NCBI RefSeq assembly: GCF_002968335.2
Contig: NZ_CP134398.1
Location: 1,922,001 to 1,986,000, forward strand
Reading direction: 5' to 3'
Length of the DNA stretch: 64,000 bases
From: Mycobacterium sp. ITM-2016-00316
Lineage (GTDB): Bacteria; Actinomycetota; Actinomycetes; Mycobacteriales; Mycobacteriaceae
Shown here: one piece after another, positions 17,097 to 24,968 of the stretch
Position numbering within the stretch: the stretch's first letter is position 1
How the letters are laid out: every line of letters starts with the position of its first letter
Notes under the pieces: generated by a model
Database searches by the model: none
Seen by the model: the letters and a program-made list of their open reading frames with translations, nothing else
What the model was told of the DNA's origin: nothing
Made by a program: the position numbers and the translations under genes

Positions 17097-18311
17097 ATGT
17101 CTGATGCGGTGATCTGCGAGCCGGTCCGCACCCCGATCGGCCGCTACGGCGGGATGTTCCAATCCCTGACCGCCGTGGACCTAGGGGTTGCGGCACTGCA
17201 GGGTCTGTTGGAACGCACCGGGATTCCCGCCGATGCCGTGCAGGACGTGATCCTGGGGCACTGCTATCCCTCCAGTGAGGCCCCGGCGATCGGACGGGTG
17301 GTCGCGCTGGACGCGGGTCTGCCGATCACCGTGCCCGGCATGCAGCTCGACCGGCGTTGCGGATCCGGCCTGCAGGCCGTCATCCAGGCCTGCCTTCAGG
17401 TGTCCAGCGGCAACAACGATCTCGTCGTCGCCGGCGGCGCCGAATCGATGAGCAACGTGGCCTTTCATTCCACCGATATGCGGTGGGGCGGGTCGCGCGG
17501 TGGAGTGACGGTGCACGACGGACTCGCCCGCGGCCGCACCACGGCCGGGGGCAAGCACTATCCGGTGCCCGGCGGCATGCTGGAGACCGCCGAGAATCTG
17601 CGCCGTCAGTACGGCATCTCGCGGACCGAACAGGACGAACTGGCGGTGCGCTCGCACCAGAAGGCCGTCGCCGCCCAGCGCAGCGGCGTGCTCGCCGAGG
17701 AGATCATCCCGGTGACGGTCACCTCGCGAAAGGCTGACTCCGTCATAGATACCGACGAACACCCGCGCGCGGACACCACGGTCGAGGCGCTGAGCAGGCT
17801 GCGCCCGGTGCTGGGCAAGAGCGACCCCGAGGCCACCGTGACTGCCGGCAACTCCAGTGGGCAGAACGACGCCGCATCCATGTGCATCGTCACCACACCC
17901 GAACGTGCCGCCGAACTTGGTCTCAAACCCCTTGTCCGGCTGGTGTCCTGGGGTGTGGCCGGGGTGGCGCCCAACATCATGGGCATCGGGCCGGTGCCGG
18001 CCACCGAGCGGGCATTGGCCAAGGCGGGATTGTCGCTTTCGGATATCGACCTCATCGAACTCAACGAGGCCTTCGCCGCCCAGGCGCTGGCCTGCACCCG
18101 CGAATGGCAATTCACCGACGCGGATTTCGACCGCACCAACGTGCGCGGATCCGGTATCTCGCTGGGCCATCCGGTCGGCGCGACCGGCGGCCGGATGCTC
18201 GCCACCCTGGCGCGTGAACTCGAACTGCGCGATGCCCGCTACGGGCTGGAAACCATGTGTATCGGTGGCGGCCAGGGCCTGGCCGCCGTATTCGAACGGA
18301 CTTTGCTATGA
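17097..18311 (+). CDS. Thiolase (acetyl-CoA acyltransferase, FadA-like)
   Basis: A 404-residue thiolase that cleaves 3-ketoacyl-CoA. The nucleophile is C88 in 'DRRCGSGLQA'; the family motifs 'NEAFAAQ', 'GHPVGATGGRM' with the catalytic His, and the second Cys in 'CIGGGQG' are intact. The length is normal. Its ATG lies one base after the SDR stop, so the two are translated together. The next gene, an ACAD, follows after 27 bp. Confidence 0.92.
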   Translation: MSDAVICEPVRTPIGRYGGMFQSLTAVDLGVAALQGLLERTGIPADAVQDVILGHCYPSSEAPAIGRVVALDAGLPITVPGMQLDRRCGSGLQAVIQACLQVSSGNNDLVVAGGAESMSNVAFHSTDMRWGGSRGGVTVHDGLARGRTTAGGKHYPVPGGMLETAENLRRQYGISRTEQDELAVRSHQKAVAAQRSGVLAEEIIPVTVTSRKADSVIDTDEHPRADTTVEALSRLRPVLGKSDPEATVTAGNSSGQNDAASMCIVTTPERAAELGLKPLVRLVSWGVAGVAPNIMGIGPVPATERALAKAGLSLSDIDLIELNEAFAAQALACTREWQFTDADFDRTNVRGSGISLGHPVGATGGRMLATLARELELRDARYGLETMCIGGGQGLAAVFERTLL

Positions 18312-18338
18312 CCAGCGAGAAGCGGAGCGGGATCGCCC

Positions 18339-19529
18339 ATGACTAGATTGGCGCACACTCCCGGTCTCACCGACGTGCAGACCGACATCCTCGCCACCGT
18401 GCGGCAGTTCGTGGACAAGGAGATCATCCCGAACGCGCAGGAGCTGGAACACTCCGACACCTACCCGCAGCACATCGTCGACCAGATGCGCGAGATGGGC
18501 CTGTTCGGTCTGATGATTCCCGAGGAGTACGGCGGCCTGGGCGAGTCACTGCTGACCTACGCACTGTGCGTGGAGGAATTGGCCCGCGGCTGGATGAGCG
18601 TATCCGGGGTCATCAACACCCATTTCATCGTCGCGTACATGATCCGCCAGCACGGCACGGACGCACAGAAACAGCACTACCTGCCCCGGATGGCGACCGG
18701 TGAGGTGCGCGGCGCGTTCTCGATGTCGGAGCCCGAACTGGGTTCCGATGTCGCGGCGATCCGCACCAAGGCGGTCCGCGACGGCTCCGATTACGTGATC
18801 ACCGGGCAGAAGATGTGGCTGACCAACGGGGGCAGTTCCACCTTGGTGGCCGCACTGGTGAAAACCGATGAGGGAGCGGACAAACCGCACCGCAATCTGA
18901 CCGCGTTCCTGATCGAGAAGCCGGCCGGATTCGGCGAGGTGCTGCCGGGGCTGACCATTCCGGGCAAGCTCGACAAGCTGGGTTACAAGGGCATCGACAC
19001 CACCGAACTGATCTTCGACGGCTACCGTGCCGGTGCGGGGGACGTGCTCGGCGAACTTCCGGGCAAGGGCTTCTTCCAGATGATGGACGGTGTCGAGGTC
19101 GGCCGGGTGAACGTGTCGGCGCGCGCGTGTGGCGTCGCGCTGCGGGCGTTCGAGCTGGCGATTCGCTATGCGCAGCAACGGGAGACGTTCGGCAAGCCGA
19201 TCGCCGGGCACCAGGCCATCGCGTTCCAGCTCGCCGAGATGGCCACCAAGGTCGAGGCCGCCCACCTGATGATGGTGCACGCGGCACGGCTCAAGGACTC
19301 CGGTGACCGCAACGACGTCGCGTCCGGGATGGCCAAGTACCTGGCCAGCGAGTACTGCGCCGAGGTCACCCAGCAGAGCTTCCGGATCCACGGCGGCTAC
19401 GGCTACTCCAAGGAGTACGAGATCGAACGGTTGATGCGCGACGCCCCGTTCCTGCTGATTGGTGAGGGCACCAGCGAGATCCAGAAGACCATCATCAGCA
19501 AGAATCTGCTGGATGAGTACCGGGTCTGA
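18339..19529 (+). CDS. Acyl-CoA dehydrogenase
   Basis: A 396-residue ACAD with all three domains. 'FSMSEPELGSDVAAI' is the FAD/substrate loop and 'IGEGTSEIQKTIISK' contains the catalytic Glu. The C-terminal 'IHGGYGYSKEYEIERLMRDA' is typical of short- or branched-chain enzymes. As a homomeric type it differs from the paired ACADs of this window. It is the third gene of the SDR-thiolase operon, and its last codons overlap the GntR gene by 17 bp. Confidence 0.9.
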   Translation: MTRLAHTPGLTDVQTDILATVRQFVDKEIIPNAQELEHSDTYPQHIVDQMREMGLFGLMIPEEYGGLGESLLTYALCVEELARGWMSVSGVINTHFIVAYMIRQHGTDAQKQHYLPRMATGEVRGAFSMSEPELGSDVAAIRTKAVRDGSDYVITGQKMWLTNGGSSTLVAALVKTDEGADKPHRNLTAFLIEKPAGFGEVLPGLTIPGKLDKLGYKGIDTTELIFDGYRAGAGDVLGELPGKGFFQMMDGVEVGRVNVSARACGVALRAFELAIRYAQQRETFGKPIAGHQAIAFQLAEMATKVEAAHLMMVHAARLKDSGDRNDVASGMAKYLASEYCAEVTQQSFRIHGGYGYSKEYEIERLMRDAPFLLIGEGTSEIQKTIISKNLLDEYRV

Positions 19530-20196
19530 CGCCGAGTTCGCGGTCCGGCCGCAACTCTCCGACGATGTCGCCCGCGTGGTCCGTCGCCGCATCTTCGACG
19601 GCACCTACCCGGCGGGGGAGTATCTACGGCTGGACCAGCTGGCCGTCGACCTCGGCATCAGCGTCACCCCGGTGCGCGAGGCACTGCTGAATCTGCGCGC
19701 CGAGGGTCTGCTGGTTCAGCATCCGCGCCGCGGCTTCATGGTGCTCGAATTCACCGCGCGCGACCTTGCCGATGTCGCCAATGTGCAGGCCTACGTCGGG
19801 GGAGAGCTGGCCGCGCGGGCGGCCGAGAACATCAGCGCCGAACAGCTTTCCGAGCTGAAGGCGATCCAGGACCAGTTGGAGCAGGCCTACGAGCAGCCCG
19901 ACTCGGACCGCACGGTGCGGCTCAATCACGAGTATCACCGGCTGATCAACGTGGTGGCCGACTCACCCAAGCTCACCCAGTTCATGTCGGGTATCACCCG
20001 CTATCAGCCGGAATCGGTGTTCCCCACCCTCGATGGGTGGCCCGCTCAGTCCATCAAGGATCACCGCCGGGTGATTGCGGCCTTCGAGCGTGGCGACGCC
20101 GGTGCGGCCCGCGCTGCGATGGCCGAACACTTCACCATCGGGGTCGCGCCGCTGTGCGAGCACCTCACCAAGCTGGGGGTCATCCGCCCCATTTGA
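19513..20196 (+). CDS. GntR family regulator with FCD ligand domain
   Basis: A 227-residue regulator. The winged helix lies at about residues 12-75 ('DDVARVVRRRIFDGTYPAGEYL', 'LGISVTPVREALLNL', 'HPRRGFMVLEF') and a helical FCD domain follows, with the metal-site His pattern 'LNHEYHRLI' and 'IKDHRRVIAAF'. FCD regulators sense small carboxylates. The ATG at 19513 overlaps the ACAD end, so it is co-expressed with the operon it probably controls. Its stop codon lies in the first twin palindrome of the next operon. Confidence 0.88.
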   Translation: MSTGSDAEFAVRPQLSDDVARVVRRRIFDGTYPAGEYLRLDQLAVDLGISVTPVREALLNLRAEGLLVQHPRRGFMVLEFTARDLADVANVQAYVGGELAARAAENISAEQLSELKAIQDQLEQAYEQPDSDRTVRLNHEYHRLINVVADSPKLTQFMSGITRYQPESVFPTLDGWPAQSIKDHRRVIAAFERGDAGAARAAMAEHFTIGVAPLCEHLTKLGVIRPI

Positions 20197-20205
20197 CGTA
20201 CGTCA
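20194..20205. promoter_or_regulatory. Twin operator 1: TGACGTACGTCA
   Basis: A perfect 12-bp palindrome overlapping the stop codon of the GntR gene. Its centre is exactly 20 bp, two helical turns, from the second palindrome at 20214-20225. Together they sit at the promoter of the flavin monooxygenase operon, which includes an EthR-like TetR gene, the likely binder. Confidence 0.65.
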
Positions 20206-20213
20206 GTAGTTAT

Positions 20214-20225
20214 TGACGCGCGTCA
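20214..20225. promoter_or_regulatory. Twin operator 2: TGACGCGCGTCA
   Basis: A perfect 12-bp palindrome with the same TGACG/CGTCA arms as the site at 20194-20205. It ends 42 bp before the monooxygenase ATG. Two sites on one face of the helix suggest cooperative binding of two dimers, as EthR-type regulators do. Confidence 0.65.
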
Positions 20226-20267
20226 GAACCCTCGGTAGTGTCGCCCATCACAGCGACCCGAGGAGTG

Positions 20268-21614
20268 ATGGTGGTGCGAACCCTGCCGCGTACAGCGGTC
20301 ATCGGTGCAGGTATCAGCGGGTTGACCGCCGGCAAGATGCTCAAGGACTACCGCGTTCCGTACACGACCTTCGAGATCTCCGACCGCGTCGGCGGCAACT
20401 GGGCGTTCGGCAACCCCAACGGGTTGAGCAGCGCCTACCGGTCACTGCACATCGACACCTCCAAGCATCGGTTGTCGTTCAAGGACTTTCCGGTGCCCCA
20501 CCACTTTCCGTCGTTCCCGCACCACAGCGATATCAAGGATTACCTGGACTCCTATGCCGAGGCTTTCGGCCTGTTGGAGAACATCGAGTTCAACAACGCG
20601 GTACGCCACGCCCGCCGGCGCGACGGTGGTGGCTGGCTGATCGAGGACCAGTCCGGCACCGAGCGGGAGTTCGATCTGCTCGTCGTCGGCAACGGACATC
20701 ACTGGGATGCGCGGTGGGCCGAGTTTCCCGGCACCTTCACCGGTGAATCGATCCATTCGCACCACTACATCGATCCGCAGACCCCGCTGGCGCTGACCGG
20801 CAAGCGCATTCTCGTCATCGGAATCGGAAACAGCGCCGCCGATATCACCGTCGAACTCTCGTCGAAGGCAATGCAGAACAAGGTGACGCTGTCGACGCGG
20901 TCGAGCGCCTGGATCGTCCCGAAATACCTTGCCGGGCAACCCGGGGACAAGATCTTCAAGACGACGCCGTACCTGCCACTGTCCTGGCAACGTAGGGCCG
21001 CGCAGGCATTCGCCCCCCTGGTGGGCGCTGATCCCACCAAGTACGGCCTACCTGCGGCCAATCACAAACTTTTCGAGGCACACCCGACCCAGTCGGTCGA
21101 ACTACCGCTGCGACTGGGTTCCGGCGACGTGATCCCGAAGCCGAATGTCACGCTGCTGGACGGGGACACCGTGCACTTCGACGACGGGACATCGGACGTG
21201 TTCGATGTCATCATCTACGCCACCGGATACAACATCACCTTCCCGTTCTTCGATCCCGATCTGATCAGCGCGCCCGAGAACCAGATCCGCTTGTACAAGC
21301 GGATGTTCAAGCCGGGCTTCGAGGATCTGGTCTTCATCGGTTTCGCTCAGGCCATTCCGACGCTGTTCCCGTTCGTGGAATGCCAATCGCGGCTGCTCGC
21401 GGCCTACGCCGCCGGGAGGTACGTGCTACCGGCTGCCGATGAGATGGAGCGGGTGATCGACGCCGATCAGCAGCTGCACGCTGGGCACTGCACCAACCGG
21501 GCCCGACACACCCAGCAGGTGGACTACTTCTACTACGAGCACGATATCCGCACCAAGGAGATCCCGGCCGGGATCAAGCGTGCGGCGTCGCGCCCCGTGT
21601 CGGTACCCGCGTGA
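20268..21614 (+). CDS. Class B flavin-containing monooxygenase
   Basis: A 448-residue FMO-like enzyme. The FAD motif GAGISG lies near the N-terminus, the FMO fingerprint F-x-G-x-x-x-H-x-x-x-Y is met by 'FTGESIHSHHY', and the NADPH motif is 'VIGIGNSAADI'. Such enzymes oxygenate a ketone, amine or sulfur compound with NADPH and O2. I chose the ATG at 20268, behind GAGGAGTG; a longer frame would begin inside the promoter. It overlaps the EthR-like regulator by 4 bp (GTGA). The substrate is unknown. Confidence 0.9.
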   Translation: MVVRTLPRTAVIGAGISGLTAGKMLKDYRVPYTTFEISDRVGGNWAFGNPNGLSSAYRSLHIDTSKHRLSFKDFPVPHHFPSFPHHSDIKDYLDSYAEAFGLLENIEFNNAVRHARRRDGGGWLIEDQSGTEREFDLLVVGNGHHWDARWAEFPGTFTGESIHSHHYIDPQTPLALTGKRILVIGIGNSAADITVELSSKAMQNKVTLSTRSSAWIVPKYLAGQPGDKIFKTTPYLPLSWQRRAAQAFAPLVGADPTKYGLPAANHKLFEAHPTQSVELPLRLGSGDVIPKPNVTLLDGDTVHFDDGTSDVFDVIIYATGYNITFPFFDPDLISAPENQIRLYKRMFKPGFEDLVFIGFAQAIPTLFPFVECQSRLLAAYAAGRYVLPAADEMERVIDADQQLHAGHCTNRARHTQQVDYFYYEHDIRTKEIPAGIKRAASRPVSVPA

Positions 21615-22210
21615 GGTCGCCGACGGATCGCCGGCCGTCGCTCCGCAGCGACGAACGGCGCGAAGCCATCCTCGATGCACTGGACGGATGGCTGCAGGAA
21701 TCCAGCCTGGATACCATCAACGTCGCCGAGATCACCGCGCAGGCCGGTGTCACGCGCTCGGCCTTCTATTTCTACTTCGAGAACAAGGCGGCCGCCGTCG
21801 GGGCTCTCATGGAGCGTCTGGTCACCGAGATCTTCGTCGTGAACGAGGAGTTCACCACCGGCGACGGGGCGCCGCGCGACCGGGTGTACACCATGTTGAA
21901 CGGGCTCTTCGACAGCAGCGACCGGTACCGGCATGTCTTCGGCGCGATGCTGGAGGCCCGCGGTTCCAGCTCCACCGTCAGGCAGATCTGGGACGACGCG
22001 CGCGATGCGTTCATTCCGTCGGTGGCCGAGATGATCCGGGCGGAGCGGCCCGGCTCCGCTCCCGAGCCAGCGGTCCTCGCGGCGGTGCTGCTGGAGTTCA
22101 ACGACCGAATGCTGGAGCGGTTCATCCTGGGCGGGTCGCTGACGCGTGCGCAGCTGATCGAAGGGGCGGCCGCGGTGTGGTTGAGCACGATCTATGGAGA
22201 GAATCGATGA
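21611..22210 (+). CDS. TetR family regulator, EthR-like
   Basis: A 199-residue regulator. The helix-turn-helix lies at about 35-65 ('VAEITAQAGVTRSAFYFYFENK') and the C-terminus ends in 'WLSTIYGENR', nearly the same as the end of M. tuberculosis EthR. EthR controls the monooxygenase EthA, and here the gene also follows a flavin monooxygenase. It begins with GTG in a GTGA overlap and overlaps the next hydrolase by ATGA, so all three are one operon. It probably represses that operon through the twin palindromes at 20194-20225. Confidence 0.88.
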   Translation: MRSPTDRRPSLRSDERREAILDALDGWLQESSLDTINVAEITAQAGVTRSAFYFYFENKAAAVGALMERLVTEIFVVNEEFTTGDGAPRDRVYTMLNGLFDSSDRYRHVFGAMLEARGSSSTVRQIWDDARDAFIPSVAEMIRAERPGSAPEPAVLAAVLLEFNDRMLERFILGGSLTRAQLIEGAAAVWLSTIYGENR

Positions 22211-23100
22211 GCTATCAGGAGCTGTCCTTCACCTCGCACGGAACACGTTGCAGTGCGTGGCATTTTCGTGCATCCGGTGAGCATTCGCGACCGGTCGTGG
22301 TGATGGCGCACGGATTCGGCGGCACCAAGGACTCTGGCCTGGAACCATTTGCGGAACGGTTCGCCGCGGCCGGTATCGACGTGTTCGCGTTCGACTATCG
22401 CGGATTCGGAGCGTCCGAAGGCTCTCCGCGCCAGACGATCTCGCTGGAACGGCAACTGGCCGACTTCCACAGCGCGATCGCCGCGGCGGCGGACCTACCG
22501 GATGTCGATCGGGACAGGATCGGGCTGTGGGGTGCATCCATGTCGGGCGGGCATGTCCTTCAGGTTGCCGGTGACCGGGACGATATCGCCGCGGTGATCG
22601 CGTTGACCCCGCTGACCAGCGGGCTGGCTGCCGGCCGGGCCGCGATCGGTGAGCGTGATGTGCTGACCGCGTTGCGGTGGACCGCGACCGGGGTGCGCAG
22701 CAAGGTGTCGGTGGCCCGGGGCGGTGCGGCGACGCTGATGCCGATCGTCGGCAGGCCGGGCGAGCCCGGCGCGCTCACGCTGTCCGGGGCCTACGAGAGC
22801 TATCTGGCGATGGCCGGGCCGACCTGGCGCAACCAGATCGATTCCTCGGTGGGCATGGAGTTGGGGCGGATGAACGTCAAGGCCGCGGTCCGTCGGATTT
22901 CGTGCCCCGCATTGGTGCAGATCGGCGACTTCGATCGGTTCGTCCCCGCCGGCGCGGTGGCCAAGACCGCGGAATTGGCCAGGGCACAGGTGCATCGGTA
23001 TGCCTGCGACCACTTCGACGTCTGGCCGGGCAACGAGTGGTTCGACAAGACCGTCGAGGATCAACTGGTGTTTCTGCGGCGGGTGCTCGCTCCGGTCTGA
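22207..23100 (+). CDS. Alpha/beta hydrolase
   Basis: A 297-residue alpha/beta hydrolase. It has the oxyanion strand 'VVVMAHGFGGTKD', the nucleophile elbow 'GASMSGG', an acid in 'IGDFDRFVP' and the His of 'CDHFDVWPG'. The length fits the dienelactone hydrolase/esterase group. As third gene behind a flavin monooxygenase and its regulator it could hydrolyse an ester or lactone made by that enzyme. Its ATG overlaps the regulator stop (ATGA). Two hairpins follow its end. Confidence 0.87.
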   Translation: MSYQELSFTSHGTRCSAWHFRASGEHSRPVVVMAHGFGGTKDSGLEPFAERFAAAGIDVFAFDYRGFGASEGSPRQTISLERQLADFHSAIAAAADLPDVDRDRIGLWGASMSGGHVLQVAGDRDDIAAVIALTPLTSGLAAGRAAIGERDVLTALRWTATGVRSKVSVARGGAATLMPIVGRPGEPGALTLSGAYESYLAMAGPTWRNQIDSSVGMELGRMNVKAAVRRISCPALVQIGDFDRFVPAGAVAKTAELARAQVHRYACDHFDVWPGNEWFDKTVEDQLVFLRRVLAPV

Positions 23101-23115
23101 TCGTCCCTCGATCAC

Positions 23116-23141
23116 TCGCGCCCGCAAATATTCGGGTGCGA
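23116..23141 (+). terminator. Hairpin TCGCGCCCG-N8-CGGGTGCGA after the hydrolase
   Basis: Nine-base arms with one G-U pair, loop CAAATATT, starting 15 bp after the stop codon of the hydrolase. There is no long U tract. It probably ends the monooxygenase operon. Confidence 0.5.
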
Positions 23142-23148
23142 AAGTGCC

Positions 23149-23178
23149 CGGCTGTCAGTGACTTTCGAGCGACAGCCG
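23149..23178 (+). terminator. Second hairpin CGGCTGTC-N14-GACAGCCG
   Basis: Eight-base perfect arms around a 14-base loop, 8 bp after the first hairpin. The tandem arrangement separates the monooxygenase operon from the 13E12-family gene. Confidence 0.45.
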
Positions 23179-23243
23179 AGTCTCAGAATTTTCTTTGGAC
23201 TCATTGATCACATCGGTCACTTCCTGGCCGGTTTTGTCGGTGG

Positions 23244-23259
23244 TCGCACGTATGTTCGA
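23244..23259 (+). promoter_or_regulatory. Mycobacterial SOS (LexA) box, one mismatch
   Basis: TCGCACGTATGTTCGA matches the mycobacterial LexA box TCGAAC-N4-GTTCGA at 11 of the 12 fixed bases. It ends 3 bases before the ATG of the 13E12-family gene, so LexA would block transcription directly. 13E12-family genes with SOS boxes are known in M. tuberculosis. Confidence 0.72.
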
Positions 23260-23262
23260 GTC

Positions 23263-24930
23263 ATGAACAGTGATGTGGTCGGCGGCCGGGACGCGGTGCA
23301 GCACGCGTTGTCCGATCGCGCCGCATCGGTCAAGGCGCTGCTGGACGCCGATTTCGCGATGTTCGACACCGCCGAACTGCTGGGCCTGTTGTCTGAGCGT
23401 GAGCAGCAGGCCCGCGCCGATACCGCGGTCGATCACCGGATCCTGGCCGCCCTGATGGATCGGGCCACCCCGCATGAGATCGGCGGCAAAACCTGGACCG
23501 ATGTGCTGGCCACCCGCGACCGCCTCAGCGCCACCGAAGCTGCCCGGCGCATCACCGCCGCCCGCGATCTGGGGCCGCGGCACACCATGACCGGTGAGGT
23601 GTTGGAGCCGGTGCTGGCGGCATGCGCGGCCGCGCTGGCCGCCGGGGCCATCACCAGCGGGCACATCGCGATCATCCGGGCCACGCTGAACAAGGCCTCG
23701 GCCCGCCTGGATGCCACCGCGCGCGGGCAACTGGAATCCACACTGGTCGATATCGCCACCACCAATACCCCCGAGACGGTGCAGAAGGCCGCCGATCACG
23801 CGCTGGCTCTGATCAACCCCGACGGTGATGGCCCCGACCCGGCACGCCACCGGCGCGGGCTGAGCATCGGTCCCCAGGACGTCGACGGTATGGCCAAGGT
23901 GTCGGGCTGGGTGGACGCCGAATTCGCCGCCTACCTGCGCACCATCCTCGACGTCTGGGCACGCCCGGGCATCAACAACCCCGACGATGAGCAGCCCCAG
24001 CAGAATCCGGTGCCCAACCCACTGGAAGACGACGCTGCGGACGACGCGGTTGTCGACGACGCGGTTGTCGACGACAAGGGTGTGGACGACGAGGGTGTCG
24101 AGCCCCAGCCGCCGGCCCGGGACCAGGCCGCGCACGAGGACAAGGCCGGCGCCGATAGTGACGGTGAACTCGAACCCGAACCCGAGATGTCCGGCGTATC
24201 CGAACCCGAACCCGAGATGTCCGACGTATCCGAACCCGAACCCGAGGTGTGCGATACCGCCGGCCCACCGGTGAAGTGGGACCCTGACGAATTTCTGCGC
24301 GACCCCCGCACCCAGGCCCAACGCAACCACGACGCCATCAAAGCCGTCCTACGCGACACCCTGATGTCCAAAAGGCTCGGCCAACACAACGGCCTACCCG
24401 TCACCCTCGTCGTCTCCACCACCCTCAAAGAGTTGGAGGCCGCCGCCGGGATCGCGGTCACCGGATCGGGCACCCTCATGCCGATGCGGGATCTGATCCG
24501 GCTGGCCGAACACGCCCACCACTACCTGATCGTCTACCGCCACCACACCGCCGAACCGCTCTACATGGGCCGCTCCAAACGGTTGGCCACCAAAGCCCAA
24601 CGGCTACTGCTCTACAACCGGGACCGTGGCTGCACCCGACCCGGCTGCACCCAAGCGGCGTGTCGCTGCCAGGCCCACCACGCCAACCCCAGCTGGAACA
24701 ACGGCGGACTCACCGACGCACCCGACCTCGGGCTGGGCTGCGGACCCGACAACCAGCTCGCCGAACTGGGCTGGACCAACACCATCGACCCCGTCACCGG
24801 CCGCGTGCACTGGCACCCACCACCACTGATGGACACCGGCGGCGACACCCTCAACCACCACTTCCACCCCGAAGAACTCTTCCCGCCAGAGCTGCGACCG
24901 GGACTGGATGACGAAGAACCCATACTGTAA
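23263..24930 (+). CDS. 13E12-family protein (DUF222 + HNH endonuclease)
   Basis: A 555-residue protein. DUF222 covers about residues 20-320 ('MDRATPHEIGGKTWTDVLATRDRLS'). An acidic low-complexity region (about 245-335) with three 10-residue units of SEPEPEMSxV follows. A C-terminal HNH nuclease domain contains 'LLYNRDRGCTRPGCT..CQAHHANPSWNNGG', with the Cys and His of a zinc-HNH site. These genes are the REP13E12 family, repeated across mycobacterial genomes and linked to phage/mobile elements. An SOS box sits at the start. I chose the ATG at 23263, right after that box. Its stop codon is part of the 24923 operator. Confidence 0.88.
   Translation: MNSDVVGGRDAVQHALSDRAASVKALLDADFAMFDTAELLGLLSEREQQARADTAVDHRILAALMDRATPHEIGGKTWTDVLATRDRLSATEAARRITAARDLGPRHTMTGEVLEPVLAACAAALAAGAITSGHIAIIRATLNKASARLDATARGQLESTLVDIATTNTPETVQKAADHALALINPDGDGPDPARHRRGLSIGPQDVDGMAKVSGWVDAEFAAYLRTILDVWARPGINNPDDEQPQQNPVPNPLEDDAADDAVVDDAVVDDKGVDDEGVEPQPPARDQAAHEDKAGADSDGELEPEPEMSGVSEPEPEMSDVSEPEPEVCDTAGPPVKWDPDEFLRDPRTQAQRNHDAIKAVLRDTLMSKRLGQHNGLPVTLVVSTTLKELEAAAGIAVTGSGTLMPMRDLIRLAEHAHHYLIVYRHHTAEPLYMGRSKRLATKAQRLLLYNRDRGCTRPGCTQAACRCQAHHANPSWNNGGLTDAPDLGLGCGPDNQLAELGWTNTIDPVTGRVHWHPPPLMDTGGDTLNHHFHPEELFPPELRPGLDDEEPIL
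24171..24260 (+). repeat. Three 30-bp tandem repeats in the 13E12-family gene
   Basis: The unit (begins cgaacccgaacccgaga) occurs at 24171-24200, 24201-24230 and 24231-24260, with few differences. It encodes the 10-residue unit EPEPEMSxVS. A GACGACGCGGTTGTC repeat lies just upstream (24030-24075 region). The number of units may differ between strains. Confidence 0.8.
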
Positions 24931-24941
24931 TACTTACAGTC
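24923..24941. promoter_or_regulatory. Island operator A: TACTGTAA-TAC-TTACAGTC
   Basis: Perfect 7-bp arms ACTGTAA / TTACAGT with a 3-bp centre. It overlaps the stop codon of the 13E12-family gene and lies 28 bp before the CoA-transferase start. It is one of seven related sites in the catabolic island. Confidence 0.78.
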
Positions 24942-24968
24942 GGATATTCGACGAAGGTGGGTTCAACC

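Noticed and set aside
21611..22210. Naming the regulator ethR
   Set aside because: The C-terminus is EthR-like, but the adjacent enzyme is an FMO-fingerprint monooxygenase rather than a clear EthA orthologue, so orthology is not established.
24171..24260. Direct repeats considered as a CRISPR array
   Set aside because: There are no unique spacers; the units are contiguous, in frame and code for an acidic protein linker.
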